Translations under genes and position numbers: made by a program
Shown here: positions 28,433 to 36,801 of the stretch, piece after piece
Layout of the letters: the number at the start of each line of letters is the position of its first letter
Position numbering within the stretch: position 1 is the first letter of the stretch
The notes under the pieces: generated by a model
Database searches by the model: none
What the model was told of the DNA's origin: nothing
The model's input: the letters and a program-made list of their open reading frames with translations, nothing else
Assembly: GCA_002304505.1 (NCBI GenBank)
Contig: NCEH01000012.1
Location: 1 to 38,855 of the forward strand
Length of the DNA: 38,855 nucleotides
Direction: 5' to 3'
Origin: Rhizobiales bacterium 32-66-11
GTDB taxonomy: Bacteria > Pseudomonadota > Alphaproteobacteria > Rhizobiales > Xanthobacteraceae

Positions 28433-29969
28433 TGACGCCGATAGCGGTGGTCACCGCGTTGCGCAGGCGATTGGCGGTGAAGGTCGGGAATTGAAGCTCC
28501 AGCAGCCAGAGCACCGGCACGTCCTCCACCAGCATCTGCTGCGCCGTGTGGTAGAGCGCGGCCCGCGCCTCGTCGGGGGAGGTGATGGCGGCCTCGTCGA
28601 AGACGGCGTCCAGCGCCGGGTTCACATAGCCTATGGTGTTGTTGAAGAGCACGCCGCGCTTCATGTTCCTCGTCTCATAGACCCGCGCAACGCCGAGCGC
28701 GGGATCGCCGAACTGGTAGAGGAAGTCGAAGGTCGCCTCATAGTCCCAGTTGGCCACTTTCTGGGCCCAGCCCGCCGCATCCGTCGCCTCGAGCGTGACC
28801 GCGATGCCGATGCGCGCCCAGGCCTGCTTCACATATTCCGCGAGCCGCATCCACGCCTCGCCATAGGGCAGCACCAGGAGGCGGAGAGTAGCGCGCGTGC
28901 CGTCCTGCTTGCGCCCGAGGCCCATCTCGTCCAGCAGCGCTTCCGCGCGCGCCGGGTCGAACGCGTAGCGCGTCACGTCTGGAGAATAGAAGCGGGTGGT
29001 GGAGGCGATGGGCCCGGTGGCGACCCGCCCCTGGCCGAAGAAGATGCGCTCGCGGATGAAATTCCGGTCGAGCGCATAGTAGAGCGCCTGCCGGAAGCGC
29101 CGGTCGCTCAGGGGCGCGCTGCGCACGTTCAGCTCCACCCAGGCGAGCGGCGAGAAGAACTCGTATCCCTTGTCCGTATAGGTGAGCGACGGGCTGCGGC
29201 GCAGCGCCGGCACGTCGAACCATTCGATGTCGTTGAAGGCGGAAAGCTGCACCTCCCCGCTCTCCAGCGCGATGCGCCGGGCGGTGGCGTCCGGCACAAC
29301 GCGGTAGACGATGGCGTCGAGATAGGGCCGCCCCGGCTTCCAATAATCCGGGTTGCGCACGAGGCGGATATACTGGCCGCGCTTCCATTCCGCGAACCTG
29401 AACGGGCCGGTGCCGATGGGTGTGCGGTTAGCGGGATTGGCGCGATAGTCGGTGCCCTCATAGATGTGCTTCGGGATCATGGGCGCGCTGCCCGCCGCGA
29501 AGGCGGAGAGGAAGGGGCCGAAGGGCTCCTTCAGACGGAACACCACCGTGTGCGGGTCCGACGCGCTGGCGCTCTCCACGCGAGCGAAGGTGCCGCGCGC
29601 CCGAGGGTGGGTCTCCGGCAGGAAGGTCATGGTGCTGAAGATGACGTCGGCGGCGGTGAAGGGCACGCCGTCGTGCCAGCGCACGTTCTCTTCCAGGTGG
29701 AAGGTGTAGGTGCGCCCGTCTGCCGAGACCTCCCAGCTGCGCGCGAGGCTGGGCATGGGCTTGAGGTCGAAATCGTAGGTGAGGAGGCCCTGATAGATCT
29801 TGCCGGCCACTGTCTGCACCGGGCCCTGCTGGTTGAGGCCCACCATGAGCGTTGGCGGCTCGGGCTGGATGAGGGCGGTGAGCGTCCCGCCGGCCTGCTG
29901 CGCCTGCGCCCCCACCGCTCCCAGCAGCAGCGCCCCCGCCAGCAACAGCATGGCCAAGGCGGCCCGCAT
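28398..29969 (-). CDS. Periplasmic substrate-binding protein, DppA/SBP_bac_5 family
   Basis: A 523-residue extracellular solute-binding protein for a peptide-type ABC importer. A signal peptide (MRAALAMLLLAGALLLGAVG, cut at AQAQ) is followed by family blocks: YEGLLTYD-like IYQGLLTYDFDLKPMPSLA, FHLEENVRWHDGVPFTAADV and GTGPFRFAEWKRGQYI. The ATG at 29969 has a G-rich site before it; the longer reading from 30011 adds a non-signal leader. Ligand (peptide, glutathione, nickel chelate or other) is not evident. It is the first of the three ABC genes. Confidence 0.93.
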   Translation of the reverse strand: MRAALAMLLLAGALLLGAVGAQAQQAGGTLTALIQPEPPTLMVGLNQQGPVQTVAGKIYQGLLTYDFDLKPMPSLARSWEVSADGRTYTFHLEENVRWHDGVPFTAADVIFSTMTFLPETHPRARGTFARVESASASDPHTVVFRLKEPFGPFLSAFAAGSAPMIPKHIYEGTDYRANPANRTPIGTGPFRFAEWKRGQYIRLVRNPDYWKPGRPYLDAIVYRVVPDATARRIALESGEVQLSAFNDIEWFDVPALRRSPSLTYTDKGYEFFSPLAWVELNVRSAPLSDRRFRQALYYALDRNFIRERIFFGQGRVATGPIASTTRFYSPDVTRYAFDPARAEALLDEMGLGRKQDGTRATLRLLVLPYGEAWMRLAEYVKQAWARIGIAVTLEATDAAGWAQKVANWDYEATFDFLYQFGDPALGVARVYETRNMKRGVLFNNTIGYVNPALDAVFDEAAITSPDEARAALYHTAQQMLVEDVPVLWLLELQFPTFTANRLRNAVTTAIGVNDSFDSAYLAK

Positions 29970-30038
29970 GATATCCCCCCCAGGAAGCTGAATGGGCGCA
30001 CCATCGCCCATCCGCGCGCGAAAGCCTAGAGCCCAAGG

Positions 30039-30899
30039 TCAAGCTGCCGGAACGAAGCGCCAGGCGAGCCCGTCGCGCTCGGCATAGCCGATGCCGGGAT
30101 AGGTCCAGTGATAGCCCAGCAGCAGGGTGCGGTCGCAGGCGACACGGTCGATCAGCGCCGTGCGGTTTGCGATGGCGAGGTCGGACAGCGCATCGTAGCC
30201 GAAGCGCCAGCGGGGATGGGCGAAGGACAGCAACTGATTGGTGGCCGCATCCGCCGTGATGATGAGCCCCTGCCCGCCCGCAATCTCCAGCGAGATGTGG
30301 CCGGGCGTATGGCCCGCCGTGTCGAGCACGCGCATGCCGGCGACGATGTCCTCGCCCGGATGCACCCGCACCATGCGCCCGGCGATGGCGCCAAGGTCCC
30401 GCTGCGCGCCGCGGGCGAAATCGTGCCATGCCGCCGGCAGGATGGTCCATATGTCCGGGCTCATCCAGAAGTCCCATTCCGCCGCGGAGACGAAGTAGGT
30501 CGCGTCCGGGCAGAGGAGCCCGCCGTTATCGTTCAGTGTGCCCCAGACATGGTCGGGATGGGCGTGGGTGAACACCACCTTGGTGATGTCCGAAGGATCA
30601 ATGCCAGCCAGCGCGAGATTGGTGCGCAGGCGCCCGGCGGTGGGCTCGTATTTGTTGCCGGAGCCGGTATCCACCAGGATCAGGTCGGCGCCCGCGCGCA
30701 GCACGGGGATATTGGCCTTGGCATGAAAGGCATCGGCGCTCCCGCCCATGGCGGCAATAACGGGCGCCCGGTCCTCAAGCGCGATGTCCGGCATCAGGAT
30801 CGGCCCCGGCAGAGTGATGTAGCCGTCGCTGAGCACGGTGATGTCGAAGGCCCCGTGCGTGAAGCGATGGGGCACGGCGCTGGAAACCGTCGGGTCCAT
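30039..30899 (-). CDS. Metallo-beta-lactamase-fold hydrolase
   Basis: A 286-residue MBL-fold enzyme with the complete dinuclear site: HAHPDH (H112, H114, D116, H117), TAGHTPGH (H197), Asp217 in TADA and the late histidine in LLGYHW. There is no signal peptide. Members of this subgroup include lactonases and other hydrolases; the spacing resembles quorum-quenching lactonase relatives, but substrate is not determined. It starts 12 bases after the DJ-1-like gene and precedes the binding-protein gene by 69 bases. Confidence 0.9.
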   Translation of the reverse strand: MDPTVSSAVPHRFTHGAFDITVLSDGYITLPGPILMPDIALEDRAPVIAAMGGSADAFHAKANIPVLRAGADLILVDTGSGNKYEPTAGRLRTNLALAGIDPSDITKVVFTHAHPDHVWGTLNDNGGLLCPDATYFVSAAEWDFWMSPDIWTILPAAWHDFARGAQRDLGAIAGRMVRVHPGEDIVAGMRVLDTAGHTPGHISLEIAGGQGLIITADAATNQLLSFAHPRWRFGYDALSDLAIANRTALIDRVACDRTLLLGYHWTYPGIGYAERDGLAWRFVPAA

Positions 30900-30911
30900 A
30901 TGGCTCTCCTG

Positions 30912-31424
30912 TCAGGGGTCGAGCGCGGCGAGCAGCGCATGGGCGGCCTTGAGTACGGCACCGTCGCTGTCGGCGATGATGACCAGCCCCTCGTCGCTAC
31001 CCATCGGCGCGAGGTCGATCCCAGCCGGAACCGCCGCCACGGGCCTTCCCGCGGTCAGGAAGGCGGCGATCACCTCCGCCGCCCGGTTGGCGTGGGCGTC
31101 GCGCCAGATGGCCCCCGGCGCGCCAATGCAGAAGGCGCCGGCAAAGTCCTCCGGGGCGATCTGGTCGAGGCTCAGCGTGTCGTTCAGCGCGTCGCGGGCC
31201 GGGCGGTCGGCGCGGAAGCGGCCAAGAACGCCGGAGAGCGGCTCCCCCTCCGACGGGCTGGGCCTGATCCAGGGCGAGCCGCCCTCGGGTGAGGCCAGGA
31301 CCACCTCCATCCCGCGATCCCTGAACACATAATAGGGGCCCGCCAGGCGCTCCAGCCGCAGGACCGTCTCATGGCCGGGGCCGGCGGGAGCTTCGTCGGG
31401 AATCAGGATCATCAGGATTCGCAT
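30912..31424 (-). CDS. DJ-1/PfpI-like protein lacking the usual cysteine
   Basis: A 170-residue protein of the type 1 glutamine amidotransferase/DJ-1 fold. It shows MRILMILIPD, the PYYVFRDRGMEVVLASPEGG block and a RAAEVIAAFLTAGRPVAAV segment. In relatives the last is followed by Cys-His-Gly (VCHG), the nucleophile elbow. Here it reads AAVPAGIDL, so the catalytic cysteine is replaced by Pro/Ala. It is therefore unlikely to be a classical peptidase or glyoxalase. First gene of the leftward unit DJ-1, MBL, ABC importer. Confidence 0.8.
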   Translation of the reverse strand: MRILMILIPDEAPAGPGHETVLRLERLAGPYYVFRDRGMEVVLASPEGGSPWIRPSPSEGEPLSGVLGRFRADRPARDALNDTLSLDQIAPEDFAGAFCIGAPGAIWRDAHANRAAEVIAAFLTAGRPVAAVPAGIDLAPMGSDEGLVIIADSDGAVLKAAHALLAALDP

Positions 31425-31442
31425 TGCGCACCACGCTGCCGC

Positions 31443-31473
31443 GCCGCCTCCTCGGCCGGGCCGAGGAGGCGGC
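31443..31473 (-). terminator. GC-rich perfect hairpin after the Tat hydrolase gene
   Basis: Two 15-base arms (GCCGCCTCCTCGGCC and its complement) meet around a single base, 6 bases beyond the stop of the Tat hydrolase gene. No T-run follows on the minus strand. It may attenuate rather than stop transcription into the DJ-1-like gene, which has no other visible promoter. Confidence 0.65.
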
Positions 31474-31479
31474 AGGGGG

Positions 31480-32469
31480 TCAGGACTTGAAGAAGGCCAG
31501 GAGATCGGCGTTGATCACGTCCGCATGGGTCGTGCACATGCCGTGGTCGAAGCCATTATAGGTCTTCAGCGTGCCGTTCTTCAGCAGCTTCACCGACAGG
31601 GGGGCGGAGTCCGCATAGGGCACGATCTGGTCGTCGGTGCCATGCATGACGAGGGTGGGCACGGAGATCTTCTTCAGGTCGTCCGTGAAGTCGGTCTCGG
31701 AGAAGGCCTTGATGCAGTCGTACTGGGCCTTGATGCCGCCCATCATCCCCTGGCGCCACCAATTGTCGATGATCCCCTGGGAAACCTTCGCGCCCGGCCG
31801 GTTGAAGCCGTAGAAGGGGCCCGCCGGCACGTCGATGTAGAACTGTGCGCGGTTGGCGGCGACGGCGGCGCGGAAGCCGTCGAACACCTCCAGCGGCAGG
31901 CCGCCGGGATTCTTCTCGGTCTTCAGCATGATGGGCGGCACGGCGCCGATGAGCACCGCCTTCGCCACCCGGCCGGCTTCGGCGCGCGCCACGTAGCGGG
32001 CGACCTCGCCGCCACCGGTGGAATGGCCCGCATGGTAGGCGTTCTTCAGGTCAAGCGCGGCGGCGAGCGCGATCAGGTCGGCGGCATAGGTGTCCATGTC
32101 GTTGCCGGTCGCCGTCTGGGTGGAGCGGCCATGGCCGCGCCGGTCATGGGCGATCACCCGGTAGCCGCGGGCGAGGAAGAACAGCATCTGCGCGTCCCAG
32201 TCGTCGGCGGAGAGCGGCCAGCCGTGGTGGAACACGATCGCCTGGGCGTCCTTCGGGCCCCAGTCCTTGTAGAAGATCTCGACGCCGTCCTTGGTGGTGA
32301 TGGTGCTGCCCATGGTCGTGGTTCCTGTGCTGGAGGGGGAAGAAGGGGATGTCGCGGCCTGCGCGAGGACCGCCGAAGGCAGGGCGATGGCCGCGGCGGC
32401 GCCGAGGCCGCCGAGGAGGACCGAGCGGCGCGTCGCCAGGGACTGCACGGAGGAGGAGAAGGTGGTCAT
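31480..32469 (-). CDS. Tat-exported alpha/beta hydrolase, non-heme chloroperoxidase type
   Basis: A 329-residue alpha/beta hydrolase. The N-terminus has a twin-arginine signal ([20 protein letters not shown]), so the folded enzyme is sent to the periplasm. Catalytic parts are [14 protein letters not shown] (oxyanion region), GHSTGGGE (Ser150), Asp in [10 protein letters not shown] and His in NGFDHGM, all typical of the cofactor-free haloperoxidase/esterase group. Element C lies 73 bases before the ATG. Physiological substrate is unknown. Confidence 0.92.
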   Translation of the reverse strand: MTTFSSSVQSLATRRSVLLGGLGAAAAIALPSAVLAQAATSPSSPSSTGTTTMGSTITTKDGVEIFYKDWGPKDAQAIVFHHGWPLSADDWDAQMLFFLARGYRVIAHDRRGHGRSTQTATGNDMDTYAADLIALAAALDLKNAYHAGHSTGGGEVARYVARAEAGRVAKAVLIGAVPPIMLKTEKNPGGLPLEVFDGFRAAVAANRAQFYIDVPAGPFYGFNRPGAKVSQGIIDNWWRQGMMGGIKAQYDCIKAFSETDFTDDLKKISVPTLVMHGTDDQIVPYADSAPLSVKLLKNGTLKTYNGFDHGMCTTHADVINADLLAFFKS

Positions 32470-32542
32470 GGATGTGCTCCCGGTGTTGGGTCGCCGTCGG
32501 CCGTTCGACGGACGAGACCCTGGCAGCGGGAGGCGGCGCGCG

Positions 32543-32561
32543 CGAGTTAAGGGATGTAAAG
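32543..32561 (-). promoter_or_regulatory. Regulon element C
   Basis: Minus-strand CTTTACATCCCTTAACTCG, 73 bases before the ATG of the Tat hydrolase and 6 bases past the stop of the regulator gene. Half-sites TTTAC and TTAAC lie 10 bp apart. Confidence 0.72.
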
Positions 32562-32566
32562 ACGCG

Positions 32567-35425
32567 CTAGGAGGCGAGGAGCGCGGCGGCCGCCCGCATG
32601 TCCGGGGTGCTGAAGCCTTCCGTGAAGCGGGAAATCACCGGTTCGAGGATGGCACTCACCTCGGCGGAACGCCCCTGTTCCCGCCGCAGGCGGGCGAGGC
32701 TGGTGGCGCACCTCAGCTCCAGGGAGAGAGCACTTTGGTCGTGCGCCAGATGCAGTCCCTGAAGATAGGCCGTCTCGGCGGCGAGCGGCGCATAGGCCGC
32801 CTTCTGACTCAGCAGGATATCGCCCCGGATGCAGTGAAGCTCCGGCAGCAGCCACGCCTCCCCGGTCCTGGCGCATTGGGCGAGCGCGCGGTCCACTATC
32901 TCCAGGCCCTCATCAGGCCGCCCGGTGGCCAGCTGGCCGCGCGCATAGGCGGCGAAGAAAGCGGTCTGGTAGAGGATGTAACCTGCCTGGGCGAGTTTCC
33001 CCATGGCGACGCGCAACATGGCGAGGCCCGTCTCCCCCTCGCCCCGCTGCATCAGCAGGTCGCCGGCATAGCAGTCGCAATGGGTGTTCCACACATCGAG
33101 CGCGCTCGTATTGGTATAGGTGCGCTGGAGCGAGACATAGTGCCCGGCCGCCTCCAGCTCGCCTGCCAGCAGGGTGATGGGACAGGCGGAATCCGACAGG
33201 GCATGGCACAGGGTGGGCACATGGCCATAGGCGAGCGCCCCCTCGATATTGTCCCGGATATCCTCCAGCGCCAGATCCGGAAAACCCAGCAACCAGAGCG
33301 TCCGGCCACGGGTGATACGGGCGGTGATCCTCTGCTCATATTGGAAGCGTACGAGATGCGAGCGCACGGTGGGCGCCGCATAGACGTTCAGCATGCGGTC
33401 CACCGCCCGGCGCCCCTCCTCATGCTGGCCAAGCAAATGGAGCGAGCGCCCGCGCATGCGCCAGCCGATGCTCTCATCCGCAATGTCGCCGAGCCCGGCG
33501 GTAAGGGCGCAATAGCGATCCGCAAGGTCAAGGGCGGCACGCGGCTCTGCATTGTTGGTGCGGTCCACCCACAGCGCCCAGAGGGCACGGGCCTGGAAGT
33601 CCACATCGCCGATTTCCTCGGCGATGGCGAGGGTGGCGCGCCAGGCGGCCGAGCCAGTGGGCACGCCGGCAATGCCGCGCATTTGCGGCCAGCCCAACGC
33701 AGCGGACAACTGCATGCGCCAGCGCTTGTGCTGCTCGGACGTCTCCTCCAGGGCGCCGATGGCCGTGCGCACCCGCAGCAGGCATTCCTCCACCAGCGAG
33801 AGCTGGAACCAGAGCGGCACCGCCGCCACGGTAAGGGCGACGCCTACGCCCGGCACGCCGCTCTCCGAGAAGGCCCAGTCCAGCGCCGCGCGCAGGTTGC
33901 CCAGCTCGCAGGCATAGGTTTCCAGCCAGTTCCGGGTGGGCTGCGTCTCCCATTGCGCGGCGGCGCGCTGGAACAGGGCCTCGAACGTGCGGGCATGGAG
34001 GCCGGCGAAAGCCGCCTCCTCTCCGCACTCCCTCAGCTTTTCGAGGCCATAGGCGCGGGTCGTCTCCAAAAGACGATACCGAACTGTGCCGCCGGCAGCC
34101 TCGGCCGTGACCAGGGACTTCGCGACGAGGCTCGCCACCGCCTCGTCCATGTCGAGCCTCTCAGATCCCTCCCCCGCCAGCGCATGCGCCGCTGGCAGGA
34201 AGAAGCCGCCATTGAAGATGGCGAGCCGGCGCAGCGCCGCCTGCTCCTCCGCCGGCAGGATGCGGTAGCTCCAGTCCAGCGTGGCGCGCAGCGTCTGGTG
34301 GCGCGGCAGGGCGGTGCGGCGACCACGCGTGAGCAGGCGGAAGCAGTCGTCCAACGATTCCGCCAGCCCACGGACGCCGATCATGTCCACCCGCCCGGCC
34401 GCCAGCTCGATGGCGAGCGCGATGCCGTCGAGACGGCGGCACAGTTCCGCGACCAGGGGCGCATCCGCGTCCGTCAGCTCGTATCCGCCGAGGCTTTCCG
34501 AGGCACGGGCGACGAATAGGCGAACGGCGGAATAGCGCATCGCCTCTTGCGCATCGAGCGCGGCAGTGGGCGGCGGCACGTCCAGCGAGGGTAGGCGCTG
34601 CACCCACTCCCCGGTGACACGCAGCGGCTCCCGGCTGGTGGCAAGGATGTGCAAACCTGGCGCGCTGCGCAGCAGGCTCTCCGCCATGACGGCGGCGGCC
34701 TCAATGACGTGCTCACAATTGTCGAGCACGATCAGCATGTCCCGCGCGCGTAGGAAGGCGGCGATGTCATCCACCGAGGAGGGCGAGTGACCGGCGTATT
34801 CGAGGGCGGAGCCGAGCGCCCGCGGCAGCAGCGCCGGATCTGAGACCGGCGCGAGATCGAGGAACACCACGCCGCCGCCATAGGCCCCAGACAGCGCCTC
34901 CACGACGGAGAGGGCGACGGTAGTCTTGCCGATGCCGCCGGGCCCGGCGACGGTGATGAGCCGGCGCTGCGGCAACTGGGCGGCGATGGCCTCCACCACC
35001 GCCTCGCGGCCGATCACCCGGCCCGCCGAGTTGGAAGGGACCAGCGACGGCGCGGCCGGCGGCGCCTTTGCAGGCGGAACAGGAACCTTCCCGCGGGCGC
35101 CGCGGGTCACCGGTGAGACGAAGCAATAGCCGCGCCCCGGCACGTTGGTGATGAACTTGGTGGAGCCCCCGTCATCATCCAGCGCCTTGCGGAGCGAGAC
35201 CATGTGGACCCGGAGGTTTGCTTCCTCCACGAAGGTGTTGGGCCAGACGAAGGCGATCAGCTCGTCCTTGCTGACGATCTCCCCGGCGCGCGCGGTGAGC
35301 GCCAGCAGGATGTCAAGGGCCCGGCTGCCGAGGCGCACCGGCACACCGTCTTTGATGAGCTGGCGCTGGCCCGGGAACAGATCGAACGGGCCGAACGAGA
35401 GGACATGCTCATCTGTTCCGTGCAT
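32567..35425 (-). CDS. OmpR-type winged-helix / STAND ATPase / TPR-like transcriptional regulator
   Basis: A 952-residue regulator. Residues about 8-105 form an OmpR/PhoB-type winged helix ([46 protein letters not shown]). A Pro/Ala linker follows, then a NB-ARC/STAND ATPase: Walker [10 protein letters not shown] (161-169), Walker [10 protein letters not shown] (231-239), sensor ILATSRE, and the GLPLAIELAA-like [11 protein letters not shown]. The C-terminal 500 residues are helical and TPR-like, as in a ligand-sensing arm. ATG 35425 is preferred; a GTG at 35437 would add four residues. It is flanked by elements C and D and is the natural candidate to bind them. Inducer unknown. Confidence 0.9.
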   Translation of the reverse strand: MHGTDEHVLSFGPFDLFPGQRQLIKDGVPVRLGSRALDILLALTARAGEIVSKDELIAFVWPNTFVEEANLRVHMVSLRKALDDDGGSTKFITNVPGRGYCFVSPVTRGARGKVPVPPAKAPPAAPSLVPSNSAGRVIGREAVVEAIAAQLPQRRLITVAGPGGIGKTTVALSVVEALSGAYGGGVVFLDLAPVSDPALLPRALGSALEYAGHSPSSVDDIAAFLRARDMLIVLDNCEHVIEAAAVMAESLLRSAPGLHILATSREPLRVTGEWVQRLPSLDVPPPTAALDAQEAMRYSAVRLFVARASESLGGYELTDADAPLVAELCRRLDGIALAIELAAGRVDMIGVRGLAESLDDCFRLLTRGRRTALPRHQTLRATLDWSYRILPAEEQAALRRLAIFNGGFFLPAAHALAGEGSERLDMDEAVASLVAKSLVTAEAAGGTVRYRLLETTRAYGLEKLRECGEEAAFAGLHARTFEALFQRAAAQWETQPTRNWLETYACELGNLRAALDWAFSESGVPGVGVALTVAAVPLWFQLSLVEECLLRVRTAIGALEETSEQHKRWRMQLSAALGWPQMRGIAGVPTGSAAWRATLAIAEEIGDVDFQARALWALWVDRTNNAEPRAALDLADRYCALTAGLGDIADESIGWRMRGRSLHLLGQHEEGRRAVDRMLNVYAAPTVRSHLVRFQYEQRITARITRGRTLWLLGFPDLALEDIRDNIEGALAYGHVPTLCHALSDSACPITLLAGELEAAGHYVSLQRTYTNTSALDVWNTHCDCYAGDLLMQRGEGETGLAMLRVAMGKLAQAGYILYQTAFFAAYARGQLATGRPDEGLEIVDRALAQCARTGEAWLLPELHCIRGDILLSQKAAYAPLAAETAYLQGLHLAHDQSALSLELRCATSLARLRREQGRSAEVSAILEPVISRFTEGFSTPDMRAAAALLAS

Positions 35426-35592
35426 CCTCCGCGCCACCCCTTGCTCAACCTCGACCTTGGCCGGGATGCTTACCTCATATCATCGTCCTGCGTCCGGGCG
35501 CAGGGCGACGTTCGAATAATGGGAGACGCATCGTATGCTTAGCCGGTCCGGGCTCTCACTCGCGAAGATTGCATTCCCCTTCGTCAACACCG

Positions 35593-35611
35593 TTTTGCAT
35601 CCCTTAACTCG
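35593..35611 (+). promoter_or_regulatory. Regulon element D
   Basis: Plus-strand TTTTGCATCCCTTAACTCG, 82 bases before the ATG of the small 53-residue protein gene. Half-sites TTTGC and TTAAC lie 10 bp apart. It also lies 168 bases upstream of the divergent regulator gene, so autoregulation is possible. I see nothing else definite in the gap 35426-35693. Confidence 0.72.
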
Positions 35612-35693
35612 CCTTCCCCAGGGAACGGCATCAGTGTTGCCGGCGCATGACGCGGCCATCCAGCGCCGCTGCGTATCGACCGCCGGAGGAAAT

Positions 35694-35855
35694 ATGACCA
35701 CCATTCCCCAACCGCCCGGCCTTGCCGAGCCTTCTGAGCTTGCCACGGATACCGCGCCACTCGATGAGGCGCTGGACGAGGCGCTGGAAGCCACCTTCCC
35801 CGCGAGCGACCCCGTTGCGCTCTCCATCACCCGCCCCGTTGAATCCGGACGATGA
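35694..35855 (+). CDS. Small acidic protein with FPASDP motif
   Basis: A 53-residue soluble protein (MTTIPQPPGLAEPSEL...) with the segment LDEALDEALEATFPASDPVA. Short proteins with a DEALEETFPASDP-like motif are widespread in proteobacteria but have no assigned function. GGAGGAA precedes the ATG closely. It is the first gene behind element D and its stop overlaps the start of the next tiny gene as ATGA. Confidence 0.75.
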   Translation: MTTIPQPPGLAEPSELATDTAPLDEALDEALEATFPASDPVALSITRPVESGR

Positions 35856-35920
35856 AGGCGATGGCAAGCGCTGGGCTCTCGGGCCTGCTTTTCGCGGGCT
35901 GCGGCGCCAACACCAATTAG
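35852..35920 (+). CDS. Tiny putative lipopeptide (22 residues), entericidin-like in style
   Basis: The open frame reads MKAMASAGLSGLLFAGCGAN then TN. A charged start, a hydrophobic segment and a lipobox-like FAGC (Cys17) suggest a lipoprotein signal; the mature product would be a lipidated Cys followed by GANTN. Entericidins are comparable minimal lipoproteins, but this one is even shorter and its lipobox is imperfect (Phe at -3). The ATG overlaps the stop of the 53-residue protein gene, so coupled translation is likely. It may also be a chance frame. Confidence 0.4.
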   Translation: MKAMASAGLSGLLFAGCGANTN

Positions 35921-35984
35921 CATCGCTTTACTAGGCCCTCCTGCCGGCGGCGCCCATCTTTGCGCTGCATCGGAGACGAGACCC

Positions 35985-36626
35985 ATGACACAGACGACGC
36001 AGCCGACCTATCCCAAGGGCCGCACGGCCTTGCTCCTGCTGGATCCCTATAACGACTTCCTGTCCGAGGGCGGGAAGCTCTGGCGCCGTGTCGCCACGAC
36101 GACGGCCGCCGCCGGCCTCCACGACCGCCTCAAAGCCGTTGCGGACGCCGCGCGCGCCGCCGGCGTCCCGGTCTTCATCGTCCCGCACCACCGCTTCGCC
36201 CCCGGCGACCTCGACGGCTGGTCGCATCCCTCACCCTATCTTCAGGCCAGCGCGCGCGGCCTGGTCTTCGAAAAGGGCGGCTGGGGCGGCGAATGGCATC
36301 CCGATTTCGTGCCCCAGCCCGGCGACATCATCGTCAAGGAGCACTGGGCGAGCAGCGGCTTCGCCAACACCGACCTCGACTACCTGCTGAAGCAGCACAA
36401 CATCACGCACGTCATCCTGATCGGCCTCGTGGCGAACACTTGCGTCGAGGGAACGGGCCGTTTCGCCTCCGAGCTCGGCTACCACGTGACGCTGGTGACG
36501 GACGCAACCGCTGCCTTCACGGACGAGGCCCTCCACTGCGCTCACGCCATCAACGGCCCCACCTACGCCCATATCATCGCGTCGGCGGAACAGCTGATCC
36601 CGGCGATCGCAGCTTGCGGACAGTAA
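35985..36626 (+). CDS. Isochorismatase-family cysteine hydrolase
   Basis: A 213-residue enzyme with the family catalytic triad: Asp20 (LLLLDPYNDF), Lys118 (IIVKEHWASSGF) and Cys153 (GLVANTCVEGT). It could hydrolyse an amide or related bond in a small molecule; N-carbamoyl or nicotinamide-type substrates are usual in the family, but none is indicated here. It follows the tiny lipopeptide gene by 64 bases in the same direction and probably belongs to the unit behind element D. The gap 36627-36801 after it holds nothing I can support. Confidence 0.92.
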   Translation: MTQTTQPTYPKGRTALLLLDPYNDFLSEGGKLWRRVATTTAAAGLHDRLKAVADAARAAGVPVFIVPHHRFAPGDLDGWSHPSPYLQASARGLVFEKGGWGGEWHPDFVPQPGDIIVKEHWASSGFANTDLDYLLKQHNITHVILIGLVANTCVEGTGRFASELGYHVTLVTDATAAFTDEALHCAHAINGPTYAHIIASAEQLIPAIAACGQ

Positions 36627-36801
36627 TAATGCCCTAGCCCAGAACATATCACGATGCACCGGACGTGGCATGCGGGCTTAGCTCTCACCAATCAAGCCGG
36701 CATGGGCCATGGCCGCCTGAAGAGGCGAATGCCGTGCGCGTATCGCGAAGATGTCGGCACAAGAAGATACTGGCAGCGACAGGCCCACGGAGGCGAATTT
36801 C

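Noticed and set aside
28491..30029. 512-codon plus-strand frame
   Set aside because: It mirrors the substrate-binding protein gene, which has a signal peptide and family motifs on the minus strand.
32291..34519. 742-codon plus-strand frame
   Set aside because: Shadow of the regulator gene and the Tat hydrolase gene; no domain recognised, and Walker motifs are clear on the other strand.
35914..35940. Fifth copy of the regulon element before the isochorismatase-family gene
   Set aside because: It shares only GCATCGCTTTA with the flank of element B and lacks the CATCCCTTMACTCG core.
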